The notes under the pieces are model-generated. The model was not told the DNA's origin. It did no database searches and worked only from the letters and a program-made list of their open reading frames with translations. The translations under genes and the position numbers were made by a program. Below, in pieces: positions 37,892 through 47,424 of a DNA stretch of 64,000 bases; position 1 is the stretch's first letter, and the number at the start of each line of letters is the position of its first letter. Source of the stretch: Curtobacterium sp. L6-1 (GTDB lineage: Bacteria > Actinomycetota > Actinomycetes > Actinomycetales > Microbacteriaceae); the NCBI RefSeq assembly GCF_018885305.1, contig NZ_CP076544.1, forward strand, positions 1,736,001 through 1,800,000. Direction: 5' to 3'.

Positions 37892-38497
37892 GTGAGTTCG
37901 ACGCCTGTTGCTCCCCGCCGTCCCGTCCCGGTCGCGATCCTCCTGATCGTGACCGGTCTGGTCGGGCTCTACGCGGCCTTCAGCCTGGTGCTGGACGAGT
38001 TCGCCAAGTACGAGAACCCGCAGAAGGTGCTGACGTGCGACGTCAGTCCGTTCCTCAACTGCTCGAACGTGATGACGACGTGGCAGGGGCACCTGTTCGG
38101 CTTCCCGAACCCGCTGCTCGGGATGATGGGGTTCGTCGCGCCGATCGCCGTCGGGGTCGTGCTGCTCGCCGGGTTCCGCGGGACGACGTGGTTCTGGACG
38201 CTCTTCAACGCCGGGCTCTTCCTGGCGTGGGTCTTCGTGACCTGGCTGTTCACGCAGACCGTCTGGTTCATCGGCTACCTCTGCCTCTGGTGCATGCTCG
38301 TCTGGGCGATGACGATCCCGCTGTTCTGGATCTTCACGATCTGGAACCTCGCGAAGGGGAACCTGCCCTTCGGCGCCCGGGCCCGTCGCATCGGGCGTGC
38401 GCTCCTGCCGTTCTGCTGGGCGATCCCGCTCGCGAACTACCTGTTCGTCATCGTGACGATCCTCGTCAAGTTCCCGACGCTCCTCACCACTCTGTAG
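37892..38497 (+). CDS. vitamin K epoxide reductase (VKOR) family protein
   Basis: A 201-residue membrane protein with about five helices. The four redox cysteines of VKOR are present: Cys49 and Cys57 in the loop CDVSPFLNC, and the CLWC pair Cys131-Cys134 in a membrane helix. In actinobacteria VKOR replaces DsbB: it takes electrons from DsbA-like proteins and passes them to menaquinone. The DsbA-like gene follows 100 bp downstream on the same strand. GTG 37892 gives a short N-terminus before the first helix (VPVAILLIVTGLVGLY). The essential Cys set is intact, so it should be active. Confidence 0.92.
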   Translation: MSSTPVAPRRPVPVAILLIVTGLVGLYAAFSLVLDEFAKYENPQKVLTCDVSPFLNCSNVMTTWQGHLFGFPNPLLGMMGFVAPIAVGVVLLAGFRGTTWFWTLFNAGLFLAWVFVTWLFTQTVWFIGYLCLWCMLVWAMTIPLFWIFTIWNLAKGNLPFGARARRIGRALLPFCWAIPLANYLFVIVTILVKFPTLLTTL

Positions 38498-38597
38498 CGC
38501 CGGGGCGCACGAGCGCGGTGACGTGTCACCGCATTCCTGGGCTCTTCCCAGCGCAGCGGCCCGGTCCCGCCACCCGCACGCATTACGCTCGTTCCCG

Positions 38598-39464
38598 ATG
38601 AGCGACAACGAGAGCAAGAAGGCGCGCCGCAACGCCGCGCGCGAGCGTGCCCGCGAGGCCCGCCAGAAGGAGCAGGCCCGTCGACGCCGGAACAAGACGT
38701 TCCTGATCAGCGGCATCATCGTGGGGTCGCTCGCCGTCGTCACGGTCGTCGTCCTGTTGATCGCGAACTCGATCCAGCCGGTCGGCCCCGGTCCGAAGAA
38801 CATGGCCAGCGACGGCATCGTCCTGACCGGCGAGAGCGGCAAGATCGTCCCCGTCGAGACCAAGGCGATCCCCGAGGGCGGGAAGCCCACGGCGACGAAG
38901 CAGGACGACTCGGTCACGAACATCACCGTGTACGAGGACTACATGTGCCCGATCTGCAACCAGTTCGAGACGGGCAACATGTCCCAGATCAAGCAGTGGG
39001 TGCAGGACGGCAAGGCCACCCTCGAGGTGCACCCGTTCAACCTGCTCGACCGTGCGTCGCTCGGCTCGAAGTACTCGACCCGCTCGGCCGCCGCTGCCGC
39101 CTGCGTCGCGAACTACGACCCCGAGGCGTTCCTCGACGTCAACAGCGCGTTCTACGAGAACCAGCCGTCGGAGAACACCCGCGGCCTGTCGAACGACGAA
39201 CTCGCCGACATCGCGAAGAAGGCCGGCGCGACGAACAGCAAGGTGCAGTCCTGCATCACCGACCAGGAGTTCGCGGGCTGGGTCGCCGACGCCACGAACC
39301 GTGCGCTCACCGAACCGCTGCCGAACTCCGACCTGCCGAAGCTGACCGGCACCCCGACGGTCATCGTCAACGGCAAGCAGTACAACGGCCAGGGCACGAA
39401 CTCGTGGGCCGACCCGCAGGCGTTCGCCGACTTCGTCGAGCAGAACGGCGCGTCGGGCAAGTAG
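38598..39464 (+). CDS. membrane-anchored DsbA-like thiol oxidoreductase
   Basis: A 288-residue protein with a basic cytoplasmic start (KKARRNAARERAREARQK), one membrane helix at about 34-56 and an extracytoplasmic thioredoxin-fold domain. The active site is C117-P-I-C120 in VYEDYMCPICNQF, and the cis-Pro lies in TGTPTVIVNG. A helical insertion with two further Cys (AAACVANY and VQSCITDQ) is typical of DsbA. It should form disulfides in exported proteins and be re-oxidised by the VKOR encoded just upstream. ATG 38598 begins the basic tail; the frame from 38523 would add an unlikely N-terminus. Confidence 0.9.
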   Translation: MSDNESKKARRNAARERAREARQKEQARRRRNKTFLISGIIVGSLAVVTVVVLLIANSIQPVGPGPKNMASDGIVLTGESGKIVPVETKAIPEGGKPTATKQDDSVTNITVYEDYMCPICNQFETGNMSQIKQWVQDGKATLEVHPFNLLDRASLGSKYSTRSAAAAACVANYDPEAFLDVNSAFYENQPSENTRGLSNDELADIAKKAGATNSKVQSCITDQEFAGWVADATNRALTEPLPNSDLPKLTGTPTVIVNGKQYNGQGTNSWADPQAFADFVEQNGASGK

Positions 39465-39469
39465 CCCGC

Positions 39470-39525
39470 CCGGTACGACGACGGCCCCCGCACTCCTCGG
39501 AGTGCGGGGGCCGTCGTCGTACCGG
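39470..39525. terminator. perfect 25-bp hairpin, bidirectional terminator
   Basis: Arms 39470-39494 and 39501-39525 pair without a mismatch around a 6-nt loop. It lies between the convergent DsbA-like and ndk genes. The length and perfection are notable, but the position is that expected of a shared terminator. Confidence 0.85.
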
Positions 39526-39533
39526 CGTGCGGC

Positions 39534-39953
39534 TCAGGCGAACCAGAGGCCGAGCTCACGGGCGGCCGACGCGGCCGAGTCGGAGCCGTGCACGAGGTTC
39601 TGCTGGACCTTGAGGCCCCAGTCGCGCCCGAGGTCGCCGCGGATCGTGCCCGGGGCGGCCGAGGTCGGGTCGGTGGTGCCGGCGAGCGAGCGGAACCCGG
39701 CGATGACGCCGTTGCCCGCGACGCGCACGGCGACGACCGGGCCGGACTGCATGAACTCGACGAGCGGCTCGAAGAACGGCTTGCCCTGGTGCTCCTCGTA
39801 GTGGCTGTCGAGCAGGTCGCGCGGCGCGGTCAGCATCTTCAGGTCGACGATCTCGTAGCCCTTGGCCTCGATCCGGCGGAGGATCTCACCGGTGAGCTGG
39901 CGGGCGACACCGTCGGGCTTGACGAGGACGAGGGTCTCTTCGAGTTCGGACAC
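39534..39953 (-). CDS. ndk: nucleoside diphosphate kinase
   Basis: A 139-residue enzyme with the full Ndk pattern: ETLVLVKPDGVARQLTGEIL, the YEEHQGKPFF loop, GTIRGDLG and the phosphorylated His in NLVHGSDS. It transfers phosphate from ATP to other nucleoside diphosphates through a phosphohistidine. The start is GTG 39953. It is the last gene of the ileS-folC-DUF4233-ndk series on the minus strand, 33 bp after the DUF4233 gene. Confidence 0.97.
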   Translation of the reverse strand: MSELEETLVLVKPDGVARQLTGEILRRIEAKGYEIVDLKMLTAPRDLLDSHYEEHQGKPFFEPLVEFMQSGPVVAVRVAGNGVIAGFRSLAGTTDPTSAAPGTIRGDLGRDWGLKVQQNLVHGSDSAASAARELGLWFA

Positions 39954-39986
39954 AGCGGGACTCCCTGCGGTTCGAGGTGGTGTGGA

Positions 39987-40394
39987 TCAGTCCTCGCCGA
40001 GCGCGGCACGGCGGGCGGCGTTCTGCCGGTCGAGCTGACCGCCCTTGACGAAGCAGAAGACCCACAACGCCAGGAACACCAGGCCCACCACGACCATGAA
40101 GGGCTCGATGAACCCGGTGGCGAGGATGGCCGCCTGCAGCAGCCACCCGAACACTACACCGGCCCGCGAACCGGTCATCCGCGAGGCCAGGGCGAGCACG
40201 ACGATCGCCGCGATCCCGCCGCCGAACGCGACACCGGCCGGCAGCGTGTGCTTGCCGTAGACGACGAGCATCGGGAAGAAGAACATGATCGCCTCGAGCA
40301 CCAGGGTGATCGAGAGCAGGCTCTCGCGGGCACCGCGGTCACGCCGCGGGCGGCGGGTGCGCGGCTTCCGGGAGGCCCGTCCTGCGTCGGTCAC
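39987..40394 (-). CDS. DUF4233 membrane protein
   Basis: A 135-residue protein with a basic N-terminus (RASRKPRTRRPRRDRGARESLL) and four membrane helices. Length, topology and its place directly after folC fit DUF4233, a family with no known function that is regularly found between folC and ndk in actinobacteria. Its ATG overlaps the folC stop (ATGA), so translation is coupled. Confidence 0.8.
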   Translation of the reverse strand: MTDAGRASRKPRTRRPRRDRGARESLLSITLVLEAIMFFFPMLVVYGKHTLPAGVAFGGGIAAIVVLALASRMTGSRAGVVFGWLLQAAILATGFIEPFMVVVGLVFLALWVFCFVKGGQLDRQNAARRAALGED

Positions 40395-41881
40395 TTCGTC
40401 CCGCCTTCCCGGTGCACCAGGTCCATGACCGCGCCGACCATGACGATCGAGCCCGCGACGAGGACCATCGCGTCCTCGGCGTCGGCGTCGTCGGCCAGGT
40501 CGCGCGCCTCCTGCAGGGCGCCGGCGAGCGAGGGCTCGACCACGACCCGGTCGTTGCCGACCTCGTCGACGACGACCCGGGCGAACTCGTCCGCGTCGAG
40601 CGCACGGTCACCCGGCGGCTGCGTCACGACGAAGGTCGCGACGGTGTCCTTGAGCGCGCGGACGAACCCGCGGGCGTCCTTGTCGCGGAGGATCCCCACG
40701 ACGCCGACGACGTGCTCCGACGGGAAGGCCACGGGGAGTGCCTCGGCGAGGGCCTTCGCGCCGTGCGGGTTGTGCGCCGCGTCGACCACGACGGTCGGGC
40801 CGGTCGCGACGGGCTGCAGGCGACCCGGGCTCGTCGCGGCGGCCAGCCCCTCGCTGAGGACGTCCTCGTCGAGCGCCTGGCTCCCCCGGCCGAGGAACGA
40901 CTCCACGGCGGCGATCGCGACGGCCGCGTTGTGCGCCTGGTGCGCGCCGAACAGCGGGACGAACAGGTCGTCGTAGGTGCCGGCGATGCCCTGCACACTG
41001 ACGAGCTGCCCGCCGACGGCCGGGGTGTCGCTGGTCACCCGGAAGCCGGTGCCCTCGACCGCCAGGGTCGACTCGGTCAGCTCGGCGGCGCGCTCGAGCT
41101 CGGCGAGGGCCTCGGGCGTCTGCGCGCTCGACACCACCGACGAGGACGGCTTCACGATGCCCGACTTCGTCCGCGCGATCTCGGCCACGGTGCTGCCGAG
41201 CTGCTTCGCGTGGTCGATGGCGATCGGGGTGAACACCTGGACCTGGCTCTGCACGACGTTCGTGGAGTCCCACTCGCCGCCCATGCCGACCTCGATCACG
41301 GCGACGTCGACGGGTGCCTCGGCGAAGCACGCCAGGGCGAGGACCGTCAGCGCCTCGAAGAACGTCAGCGGGAGCTCGCCCTTCGCGGTGAGCTCGGCGT
41401 CGGTGATCTCGAGGATCGGCGTGATGTCGTCCCAGTTCTCGACGAACCGGTCCGCGGCGATGGGCTCGCCGTCGACGACGATGCGCTCCCGGATGGACAC
41501 CAGGTGCGGGCTCGTCATGAGACCGGTCCGGAGGCCGTGCGCGCGGACGATGCTCTCCGTCATCCGCGCGGTCGAGGTCTTGCCGTTCGTCCCCGTGACG
41601 TGGATCACCGGGTACGCCAGGTGCGGGTCGCCGAGCAGCTCGACGGCGCGACGCGTGGCGGTCAGCCGGCGCTCGGGCGCCTGCTCGCCGATCCGGGCGT
41701 ACAGGGCGGCCTCGACGCGGCGGACCTCGTCGTCGTCACCCCCGTAGGGCAGGTCGGCACCGGCAGCGGTGTCGCCCGCGGGGCCGACCGGGATCGCGAC
41801 GCCGTCGCCCTCGCCGGTCTCCCCGAGCAGGTCGTCGTCCGGCTGGTCGTCGTCGGGCAGGTCGTACTGGTCCGTGCTCAT
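40391..41881 (-). CDS. folC: bifunctional folylpolyglutamate/dihydrofolate synthase
   Basis: A 496-residue Mur-ligase-like enzyme. The ATP-binding loop is [13 protein letters not shown], followed by [12 protein letters not shown], the [15 protein letters not shown] block, the [17 protein letters not shown] region and the C-terminal [14 protein letters not shown]. It adds glutamate to dihydropteroate and to folates. The first 60 residues are acidic and probably disordered ([19 protein letters not shown]), longer than usual. ATG 41881 overlaps the ileS stop by four bases. PabB and a PabC-like enzyme are encoded elsewhere in the window. Confidence 0.94.
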   Translation of the reverse strand: MSTDQYDLPDDDQPDDDLLGETGEGDGVAIPVGPAGDTAAGADLPYGGDDDEVRRVEAALYARIGEQAPERRLTATRRAVELLGDPHLAYPVIHVTGTNGKTSTARMTESIVRAHGLRTGLMTSPHLVSIRERIVVDGEPIAADRFVENWDDITPILEITDAELTAKGELPLTFFEALTVLALACFAEAPVDVAVIEVGMGGEWDSTNVVQSQVQVFTPIAIDHAKQLGSTVAEIARTKSGIVKPSSSVVSSAQTPEALAELERAAELTESTLAVEGTGFRVTSDTPAVGGQLVSVQGIAGTYDDLFVPLFGAHQAHNAAVAIAAVESFLGRGSQALDEDVLSEGLAAATSPGRLQPVATGPTVVVDAAHNPHGAKALAEALPVAFPSEHVVGVVGILRDKDARGFVRALKDTVATFVVTQPPGDRALDADEFARVVVDEVGNDRVVVEPSLAGALQEARDLADDADAEDAMVLVAGSIVMVGAVMDLVHREGGTK

Positions 41882-44800
41882 GCGCGTGCCACCTCCACGG
41901 TCACCTTCGCTCCGTCGCCGACGGCGACGGACTCGTCGTCCGCACCGAACGTCGTCGGCACCACCTGCACTCCCGTCGCGAGGGTCTCGTTCGCGATGAG
42001 CGTCCGGTGCGTGCCGACGGCAGCGGCCGCCACCTCGTCCGCACGGACGGTCAGGGCGATGCGGTCCCCGACGTCGAGCCCGGCGTCACGACGTGCCTGC
42101 TGGACGGCACGGACGACGTCGCGGGCGATGCCCTCGGCCTCGAGCTCCGGCGTCGTGACGGTGTCGAGGACGACGAAGCCGCCGCCGTCGAGGAACGCCA
42201 CGGCCGTCGCAGCGTCGGCCACGGTGAGGTCGAGCGTGTACTCGCCCTCGACCAGGTCGACGCCACCGACGGTCACGCCGGTCTCCGTCGCCACCCAGTC
42301 GCCCTTCTTGGCGGCCGGGATGACCTGCTGGACGGCCTTCCCGATGCGCGGGCCGGCGGCACGGGCGTTGACGGTGAGCTTCCGCTCGATGCCGTACTGC
42401 GCCAGGGACTCCTCGGCCTGCTCCTCGAGGACGACCCGCTTGACGTTGAGCTCGTCGCGCAGGATGTCCGCGAACGGCTCGACGGCCGCCGGGTCCGGCA
42501 CGACCAGCGTCAGCGTCGCGAGCGGCAGTCGGACGCGCTTGCCCGTCGCCTTGCGGAGCGCCAGGCCCTTCGAGGCGACGTCGCGCACGCGGTCCATCGC
42601 CGCGACGAGGGCGTCGTCGGCCGGGAACTCGTCCGCCGACGGCCAGTCCGTCAGGTGCACGCTCCGGTCGCCGGTCAGGCCCTTCCAGACCTCCTCGGTG
42701 ACGAGCGGCGCCAGCGGCGCCGCCACCCGGGCGAGCGTCTCGAGGACCGTGAACAGCGTGTCGAACGCGGCACGGGCCTCCGGGGAGGACTCGGCCCCGG
42801 CCCAGAACTTGTCACGCGACCGACGGACGTACCAGTTGGTGAGCACGTCTGCGAAGTCGCGGACCGCCTGGGCGGCGAGCGGCGTGTCGAGCGCGTCGAG
42901 GTGCGTCGTGACGTCGGCGACGAGCACACGGGTCTTCGCGAGCAGGTAGCGGTCGAGCACGTCGGTCGAGTCGGTGCGGCGCTCGGCACCGTAGCCGGAC
43001 TCCCCCGAGGCGTTCGCGTACAGGGTGAAGAAGTAGTACGTCGACCACAGCGGCAGCAGGAACTCGCGGACGCCCTGGCGGATGCCCTCCTCGGTGACGA
43101 CGAGGTTGCCGCCGCGGATCACCGACGACGACATGAGGAACCACCGCATGGCGTCGGCGCCGTCGCGGTCGAACACCTCGGACACGTCCGGGTAGTTGCG
43201 CAGGCTCTTCGACATCTTCTGCCCGTCGGAGCCGAGGACGATGCCGTGGCTGATGACGTTCGTGAAGGCCGGACGGTCGAACAACGCCGTCGACAGGGCG
43301 TGCATGACGTAGAACCAGCCCCGGGTCTGCCCGATGTACTCGACGATGAAGTCGGCCGGGCTGTGCTCGTCGAACCACTCCCGGTTCTCGAAGGGGTAGT
43401 GCACCTGCGCGTACGGCATCGAGCCGGAGTCGAACCAGACGTCGAACACGTCGGAGATCCGGCGCATGGTCGACCGCCCCGTCGGGTCGTCGGGGTTCGG
43501 ACGGGTCAGCTCGTCGATGAACGGACGGTGCAGGTCGACCTCGCCGTCGGCGTTCAGCGGCAGCCGTCCGAAGTCGCGCTCGAGCTCCTCGAGCGAGCCG
43601 TAGACGTCCTGGCGCGGGTGCTCGGGGTCGTCGGAGACCCACACCGGGATCGGCGTGCCGAAGTACCGGTTGCGCGAGACCGACCAGTCGATCGCGTTCC
43701 CGACCCACTTGCCGAACTGGCCGTCCTTGACGTTGTCGGGCACCCAGGTGATGTCCTGGTTCAGCTCGCCCATGCGGTCGCGGAACTCGGTGACGCGGAC
43801 GAACCACGACGAGACCGCCTTGTAGATGAGCGGCTTGCGGCAGCGCCAGCAGTGCGGGTAGCTGTGCTCGTACGAGGCCTGGCGGAGGAGCCGTCCGGCG
43901 TCACGCACGGCCTTGGTCAGCGGCTTGTTGGCGTCCGACCAGAGCATGCCGGCGACCTCGCCGAACTGCGACGTGAAGAGCCCGCCCTCGTCGAGGGACA
44001 GCACGACCGGGATGCCCGCGGCAGCGCACACCTCCTGGTCGTCGGCGCCGTAGGCCGGGGCCTGGTGGACGATGCCGGTGCCCTCGCCCGTCTCGACGTA
44101 CTCGGCGACCAGCACGCGCCAGGCGTGCTCGTAGCCCTCCTGGTCGGCCAGGAAGTCGAACAGGCGCTCGTACTCCACGGCGTCGAGCTCCGCGCCGACG
44201 ACCGTGCGGAGCACGGCGGCGAGCGCGTCGTCGGCCGACTCGTAACCGAGGTCCTTCGCGTGCGCCGCCACGGTGTCGGCGGCGAGCAGGTAGGAAGCCG
44301 AGCCGGCGTCGCCACCGTCGGCCGCGCCTCCCGGCCCGGCCGGCACGACCGCGTAGGCGATCTCCGGGCCGACCGCGAGCGCCGCGTTCGTCGGCAGGGT
44401 CCACGGGGTCGTCGTCCAGGCGAGGGCGCGGACGCCCTCGAGCCCGAGCTCGGTCGCGCGCGCACCGCGCAGCGGGAACGCCACCGTGACCGACTGGTCC
44501 TGACGCATCTTGTAGACGTCGTCGTCCATGCGGAGCTCGTGGTTGGACAGCGGCGTCTGGTCATTCCAGCAGTACGGCAGGACGCGGAAGCCCTCGTACG
44601 CCAGGCCCTTGTCCCAGAGCGTCTTCCAGGCCCAGAGCACGCTCTCCATGTAGGTGACGTCGAGGGTCTTGTAGTCGTCCTCGAAGTCGACCCAGCGCGC
44701 CTGCCGGGTGACGTACTGCTGCCACTCGTCGGTGTACTGCAGCACGGAGCGCTTGGCCGCCGCGTTGAAGACGTCGATGCCCATGGCGTCGATCTCGTGC

Positions 44801-45135
44801 TTCTCGGTGATCCCGAGCTGCCGCATGGCCTCGAGCTCGGCCGGCAGCCCGTGCGTGTCCCACCCGAAGCGGCGATGCACCTGCTTGCCGCGCATGGTCT
44901 GGTAGCGCGGGAAGACGTCCTTCGCGTAGCCGGTCAGCAGGTGGCCGTAGTGCGGGAGGCCGTTGGCGAACGGCGGGCCGTCGTAGAACGTCCACTCGTC
45001 GCAGCCCTCGCGCCGGGCGATGGAGGCGCGGAACGTGTCGTCGCCCTTCCAGAAGGCGAGGATGCCGTCCTCGACCGCGGGGAAGGACGGGGACGGGGTC
45101 ACGCCGTCGGAGTCGGAGTTCAGCGGGTACCGCAC
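41878..45135 (-). CDS. ileS: isoleucyl-tRNA synthetase, type 2
   Basis: A 1085-residue class Ia synthetase. The HIGH motif reads HYGH (62-65, in [11 protein letters not shown]) and KMSKS is at 640-644. The HYGH form and the length define the eukaryote-like IleS2 type, a group that includes enzymes with low sensitivity to mupirocin; resistance itself is not shown. The CP1 editing domain (about 200-400) carries [13 protein letters not shown]. The C-terminus has the helical anticodon domain and a further folded part. GTG 45135 is preceded by AGGAG eight bases upstream. A T-box leader lies directly in front. folC overlaps its stop. Confidence 0.95.
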   Translation of the reverse strand: MRYPLNSDSDGVTPSPSFPAVEDGILAFWKGDDTFRASIARREGCDEWTFYDGPPFANGLPHYGHLLTGYAKDVFPRYQTMRGKQVHRRFGWDTHGLPAELEAMRQLGITEKHEIDAMGIDVFNAAAKRSVLQYTDEWQQYVTRQARWVDFEDDYKTLDVTYMESVLWAWKTLWDKGLAYEGFRVLPYCWNDQTPLSNHELRMDDDVYKMRQDQSVTVAFPLRGARATELGLEGVRALAWTTTPWTLPTNAALAVGPEIAYAVVPAGPGGAADGGDAGSASYLLAADTVAAHAKDLGYESADDALAAVLRTVVGAELDAVEYERLFDFLADQEGYEHAWRVLVAEYVETGEGTGIVHQAPAYGADDQEVCAAAGIPVVLSLDEGGLFTSQFGEVAGMLWSDANKPLTKAVRDAGRLLRQASYEHSYPHCWRCRKPLIYKAVSSWFVRVTEFRDRMGELNQDITWVPDNVKDGQFGKWVGNAIDWSVSRNRYFGTPIPVWVSDDPEHPRQDVYGSLEELERDFGRLPLNADGEVDLHRPFIDELTRPNPDDPTGRSTMRRISDVFDVWFDSGSMPYAQVHYPFENREWFDEHSPADFIVEYIGQTRGWFYVMHALSTALFDRPAFTNVISHGIVLGSDGQKMSKSLRNYPDVSEVFDRDGADAMRWFLMSSSVIRGGNLVVTEEGIRQGVREFLLPLWSTYYFFTLYANASGESGYGAERRTDSTDVLDRYLLAKTRVLVADVTTHLDALDTPLAAQAVRDFADVLTNWYVRRSRDKFWAGAESSPEARAAFDTLFTVLETLARVAAPLAPLVTEEVWKGLTGDRSVHLTDWPSADEFPADDALVAAMDRVRDVASKGLALRKATGKRVRLPLATLTLVVPDPAAVEPFADILRDELNVKRVVLEEQAEESLAQYGIERKLTVNARAAGPRIGKAVQQVIPAAKKGDWVATETGVTVGGVDLVEGEYTLDLTVADAATAVAFLDGGGFVVLDTVTTPELEAEGIARDVVRAVQQARRDAGLDVGDRIALTVRADEVAAAAVGTHRTLIANETLATGVQVVPTTFGADDESVAVGDGAKVTVEVARA

Positions 45136-45139
45136 GGGA

Positions 45140-45300
45140 GGCTCCTGGAGGTCGGTGGAACTGGACCACGAGGACGGAGCCTGCGCTCCGCGGTACCACC
45201 TCGCTTGCCGCTCCGCCGTGCTGGAGGTGCGACCGCTCGTCGTCGGGGTGGTGACGGTCCCGAACCCGTCCGGATCTACTGACGGCTCCGTCGTGCGGTG
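45140..45300 (-). promoter_or_regulatory. T-box riboswitch of ileS (translational type)
   Basis: On the minus strand the leader contains GGTGGTACCGCG (45189-45200), the T-box that pairs with the NCCA end of uncharged tRNA. It is followed by a GGAGC/GCTCC stem and TCCTCGTGGTCC, the usual actinobacterial arrangement. A possible specifier ATC (Ile) lies at 45273-45275 in a short stem I. No terminator precedes the gene; the ribosome site of ileS follows the T-box, so regulation should act on translation: uncharged tRNA-Ile frees the ribosome site. Confidence 0.88.
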
Positions 45301-45383
45301 CCGCGTTCTGCCGGAGGCTCCCCGGTGATGGCCGGATCGACGCCTGTGCACCCGAGTCTAGCGGACGGGAGCATGCTGGAGCG

Positions 45384-46454
45384 ATGCCCTCGTCGTCGTC
45401 ACCCGGCGCTCCGGAGCCCGCTCCGGACACCTCCTCGGACTCCCAGCAGAAGCCGGAGTCCCTGCTCACCGTCGTCATCGCGTTCGCCGCGAACCTGCTC
45501 GTCGCGATCGCGAAGTCGATCGCCGCGCTGCTCTCCGGCTCGGCGTCGATGGTCGCCGAGGCCGCGCACTCGTGGGCCGACACCGGCAACGAGGTCTTCC
45601 TGCTCGTCGCGGAACGTCGGGGCGCCCGGAAGCGCGATGCCCGGCACCCGCTCGGCTACGGCCGGGAGACCTACATCTGGTCGATGTTCGCCGCGTTCGG
45701 CCTGTTCACGGCGGGCGCGATCGTGTCGATCTACCACGGCATCACCGAGCTCGGGGACACCGGGCCGGCCGAGGACGTCACCCTGAACTACGTGGTCCTG
45801 GCGCTGTCGTTCTGCCTCGAGGGGACGAGCTTCCTGCAGGCGTACCGGCAGGCACGCGGCGCCGCGACGAAGCGTCGGGTACCGATCCTGCGGCACGTGC
45901 TGCAGTCGTCGAACCCGACCCTGCGCGCCGTCTTCGCCGAGGACGCCGCAGCGCTCGTCGGCCTGGTCATCGCGTTCCTCGGGGTCTTCCTGCACCAGGT
46001 CACCGGTCTGGCCGTGTTCGACGCGATCGGCTCCATCGCGGTGGGTCTGCTGCTCGGTGTGGTCGCGATCGTGCTCATCGACCGCAACCGCCGGTTCCTG
46101 CTCGGCGAGAGCACCTCGCCCGAGCTCGAGAACGCCGTGCTCGTCGAGCTGCTCGCCCGCGACCAGGTCGAGAGCGTCAGCTACCTGCACCTGGAGTTCG
46201 TTGGCCCGTCCCGCGTCTACCTGGTCGCCGCCGTCGACCTGGTCGGCAACGACACCGAGGAGCACGTGGCCGGCCGACTGCGGCGGATCGAGCAGTCGCT
46301 CGAGGACAGCCGGTACGTCGAGGAGGCGGTGCTCACCCTGTCCGTGCCGGGTGCGCCCGTGCTCCGCCCGACGAGCGACGAGATCCCGGAGGGCGTCAGG
46401 GACGGGACCGTCGAGGACGTGGCCGCGGGTGGTGCGGGGACGCTCCGCGCCTGA
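45384..46454 (+). CDS. cation diffusion facilitator (CDF) transporter
   Basis: A 356-residue membrane antiporter of the CDF family, which exports Zn2+, Mn2+, Fe2+ or similar metals. About six helices are visible. The metal site is marked by AEAAHSWADTGNE in helix 2 and FAEDAAALVG in helix 5. The usual HDxxD/DxxxD pattern thus appears as HSWAD and EDAAA, a variant seen in some CDF subgroups, so the metal cannot be named. A cytoplasmic C-terminal domain follows (VSYLHLEFVGPSRVYLVAAVDLV). ATG 45384 starts a Ser/Pro-rich tail of about 25 residues before the first helix. The stop codon sits in the loop of a perfect hairpin. Confidence 0.85.
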   Translation: MPSSSSPGAPEPAPDTSSDSQQKPESLLTVVIAFAANLLVAIAKSIAALLSGSASMVAEAAHSWADTGNEVFLLVAERRGARKRDARHPLGYGRETYIWSMFAAFGLFTAGAIVSIYHGITELGDTGPAEDVTLNYVVLALSFCLEGTSFLQAYRQARGAATKRRVPILRHVLQSSNPTLRAVFAEDAAALVGLVIAFLGVFLHQVTGLAVFDAIGSIAVGLLLGVVAIVLIDRNRRFLLGESTSPELENAVLVELLARDQVESVSYLHLEFVGPSRVYLVAAVDLVGNDTEEHVAGRLRRIEQSLEDSRYVEEAVLTLSVPGAPVLRPTSDEIPEGVRDGTVEDVAAGGAGTLRA

Positions 46455-46467
46455 GGCGCGGAGCGTC
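46439..46467 (+). terminator. perfect 13-bp hairpin with the stop codon as loop
   Basis: GACGCTCCGCGCC and GGCGCGGAGCGTC pair perfectly; the 3-nt loop TGA is the stop codon of the CDF gene. It may act as terminator, mRNA-end stabiliser or both. Confidence 0.6.
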
Positions 46468-46541
46468 GGGGTCCGCTGCCGCGCCGGGGCGGTGTCGCCC
46501 CGGCGTCGCGCGGCGCCCGCCAGGAGCGCGCCTGCTGGGGG

Positions 46542-47330
46542 TCAGCAGTCGTCGTTCGTGAACTCCAGGTCGACGGTCTTGTCCGAGCCGGGGAACACGT
46601 AGGAGTACCGCATCGCGATGTCCTCCTCGAGGATGTCCCGGGTCGCCGTCGTCGAGCAGAGGTTCGACAGCACCGAGTCGCGGATCGAGCGCTCGGAGAT
46701 CGCGGTCGGGTCGGCATCGACGCTGTAGCGGTAGTGGATCGCCTCGTCCTCGGCGTCGACGCCCGTCCACGTGGTGATCGAGTCGACCTGCTTCGGGAAG
46801 GTGGTCTGCTCGGAGATCTTCGCGACGCCCTCGTCGACCAGCTCCTGCTTGGACGGACCACCGAAGGACGCGAAGCCCCAGCGGACGAGCCCGGCGGCCA
46901 CCACGAAGGCGAGGACGCCGGCCAGGGCCACGAGGACCCGGCGTCCGCGGGACGGGCCGGTGGGCTGGCCGCCGTACGCGACGGCTCCCCCGGGCTGCCC
47001 GGCCGGTGCGCCGGCGCCCTGCCACGGCTGCTGCGGCGGGCCGGCGGGGTACTGCGGGGGCTGGCCGGAGCCGAACTGCTGGGGCTGCTGGCTCGGGAAC
47101 CCGGGCTGCTGGCCGGCGCCGTACTGGGGCTGCTGGCCGGGGAACTGCGCCTGCTGGGCACCCGGCTGCGCGGGGTACTGCGGCTGCTGCGCCGCCGGGT
47201 CCTGCGCCGGGTACTGCGGCTGCTGCGCCGCCGGGTCCTGCGCCGGGTACTGCGGCTGCTGGCCGTCCGTGCGCTCCGGGTCCGGCCCCGATCCGGACGA
47301 CGACGGCTGCTGTGCGGGTGTGTCGGACAA
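46542..47330 (-). CDS. membrane protein with Pro/Gln repeats and an extracytoplasmic domain
   Basis: A 262-residue protein. Residues 1-125 are a cytoplasmic Pro/Gln/Tyr/Gly-rich region with a 12-residue unit (QQPQYPAQDPAA) repeated about three times. One membrane helix follows (VLVALAGVLAFVVAAGLVRWGF), then an outside domain of about 100 residues (KQELVDEGVAKISEQTTFPKQ onwards) with two Cys (SNLCSTT and the terminal C) that may form a disulfide. Similar layout, with a Pro-rich head and a small C-terminal domain, is common in actinobacterial cell-envelope proteins of unknown role. TTG 47330 is chosen as start since AGGGGGA lies six bases upstream. Confidence 0.72.
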   Translation of the reverse strand: MSDTPAQQPSSSGSGPDPERTDGQQPQYPAQDPAAQQPQYPAQDPAAQQPQYPAQPGAQQAQFPGQQPQYGAGQQPGFPSQQPQQFGSGQPPQYPAGPPQQPWQGAGAPAGQPGGAVAYGGQPTGPSRGRRVLVALAGVLAFVVAAGLVRWGFASFGGPSKQELVDEGVAKISEQTTFPKQVDSITTWTGVDAEDEAIHYRYSVDADPTAISERSIRDSVLSNLCSTTATRDILEEDIAMRYSYVFPGSDKTVDLEFTNDDC

Positions 47331-47424
47331 GGGTCCCCCTGGTGTCGGTGCCCGTCCCCCTCGGACGGCGCACCCAGAACCTACCAGCGGTCGGTGTCCC
47401 GCCCCGGGGTCCCACCGGTCGGGC

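Noticed and set aside
42007..45282. A 1091-codon open frame opposite ileS and its leader
   Set aside because: Another shadow frame with Arg/Val/Leu bias. It also runs through the T-box, which is conserved on the other strand.
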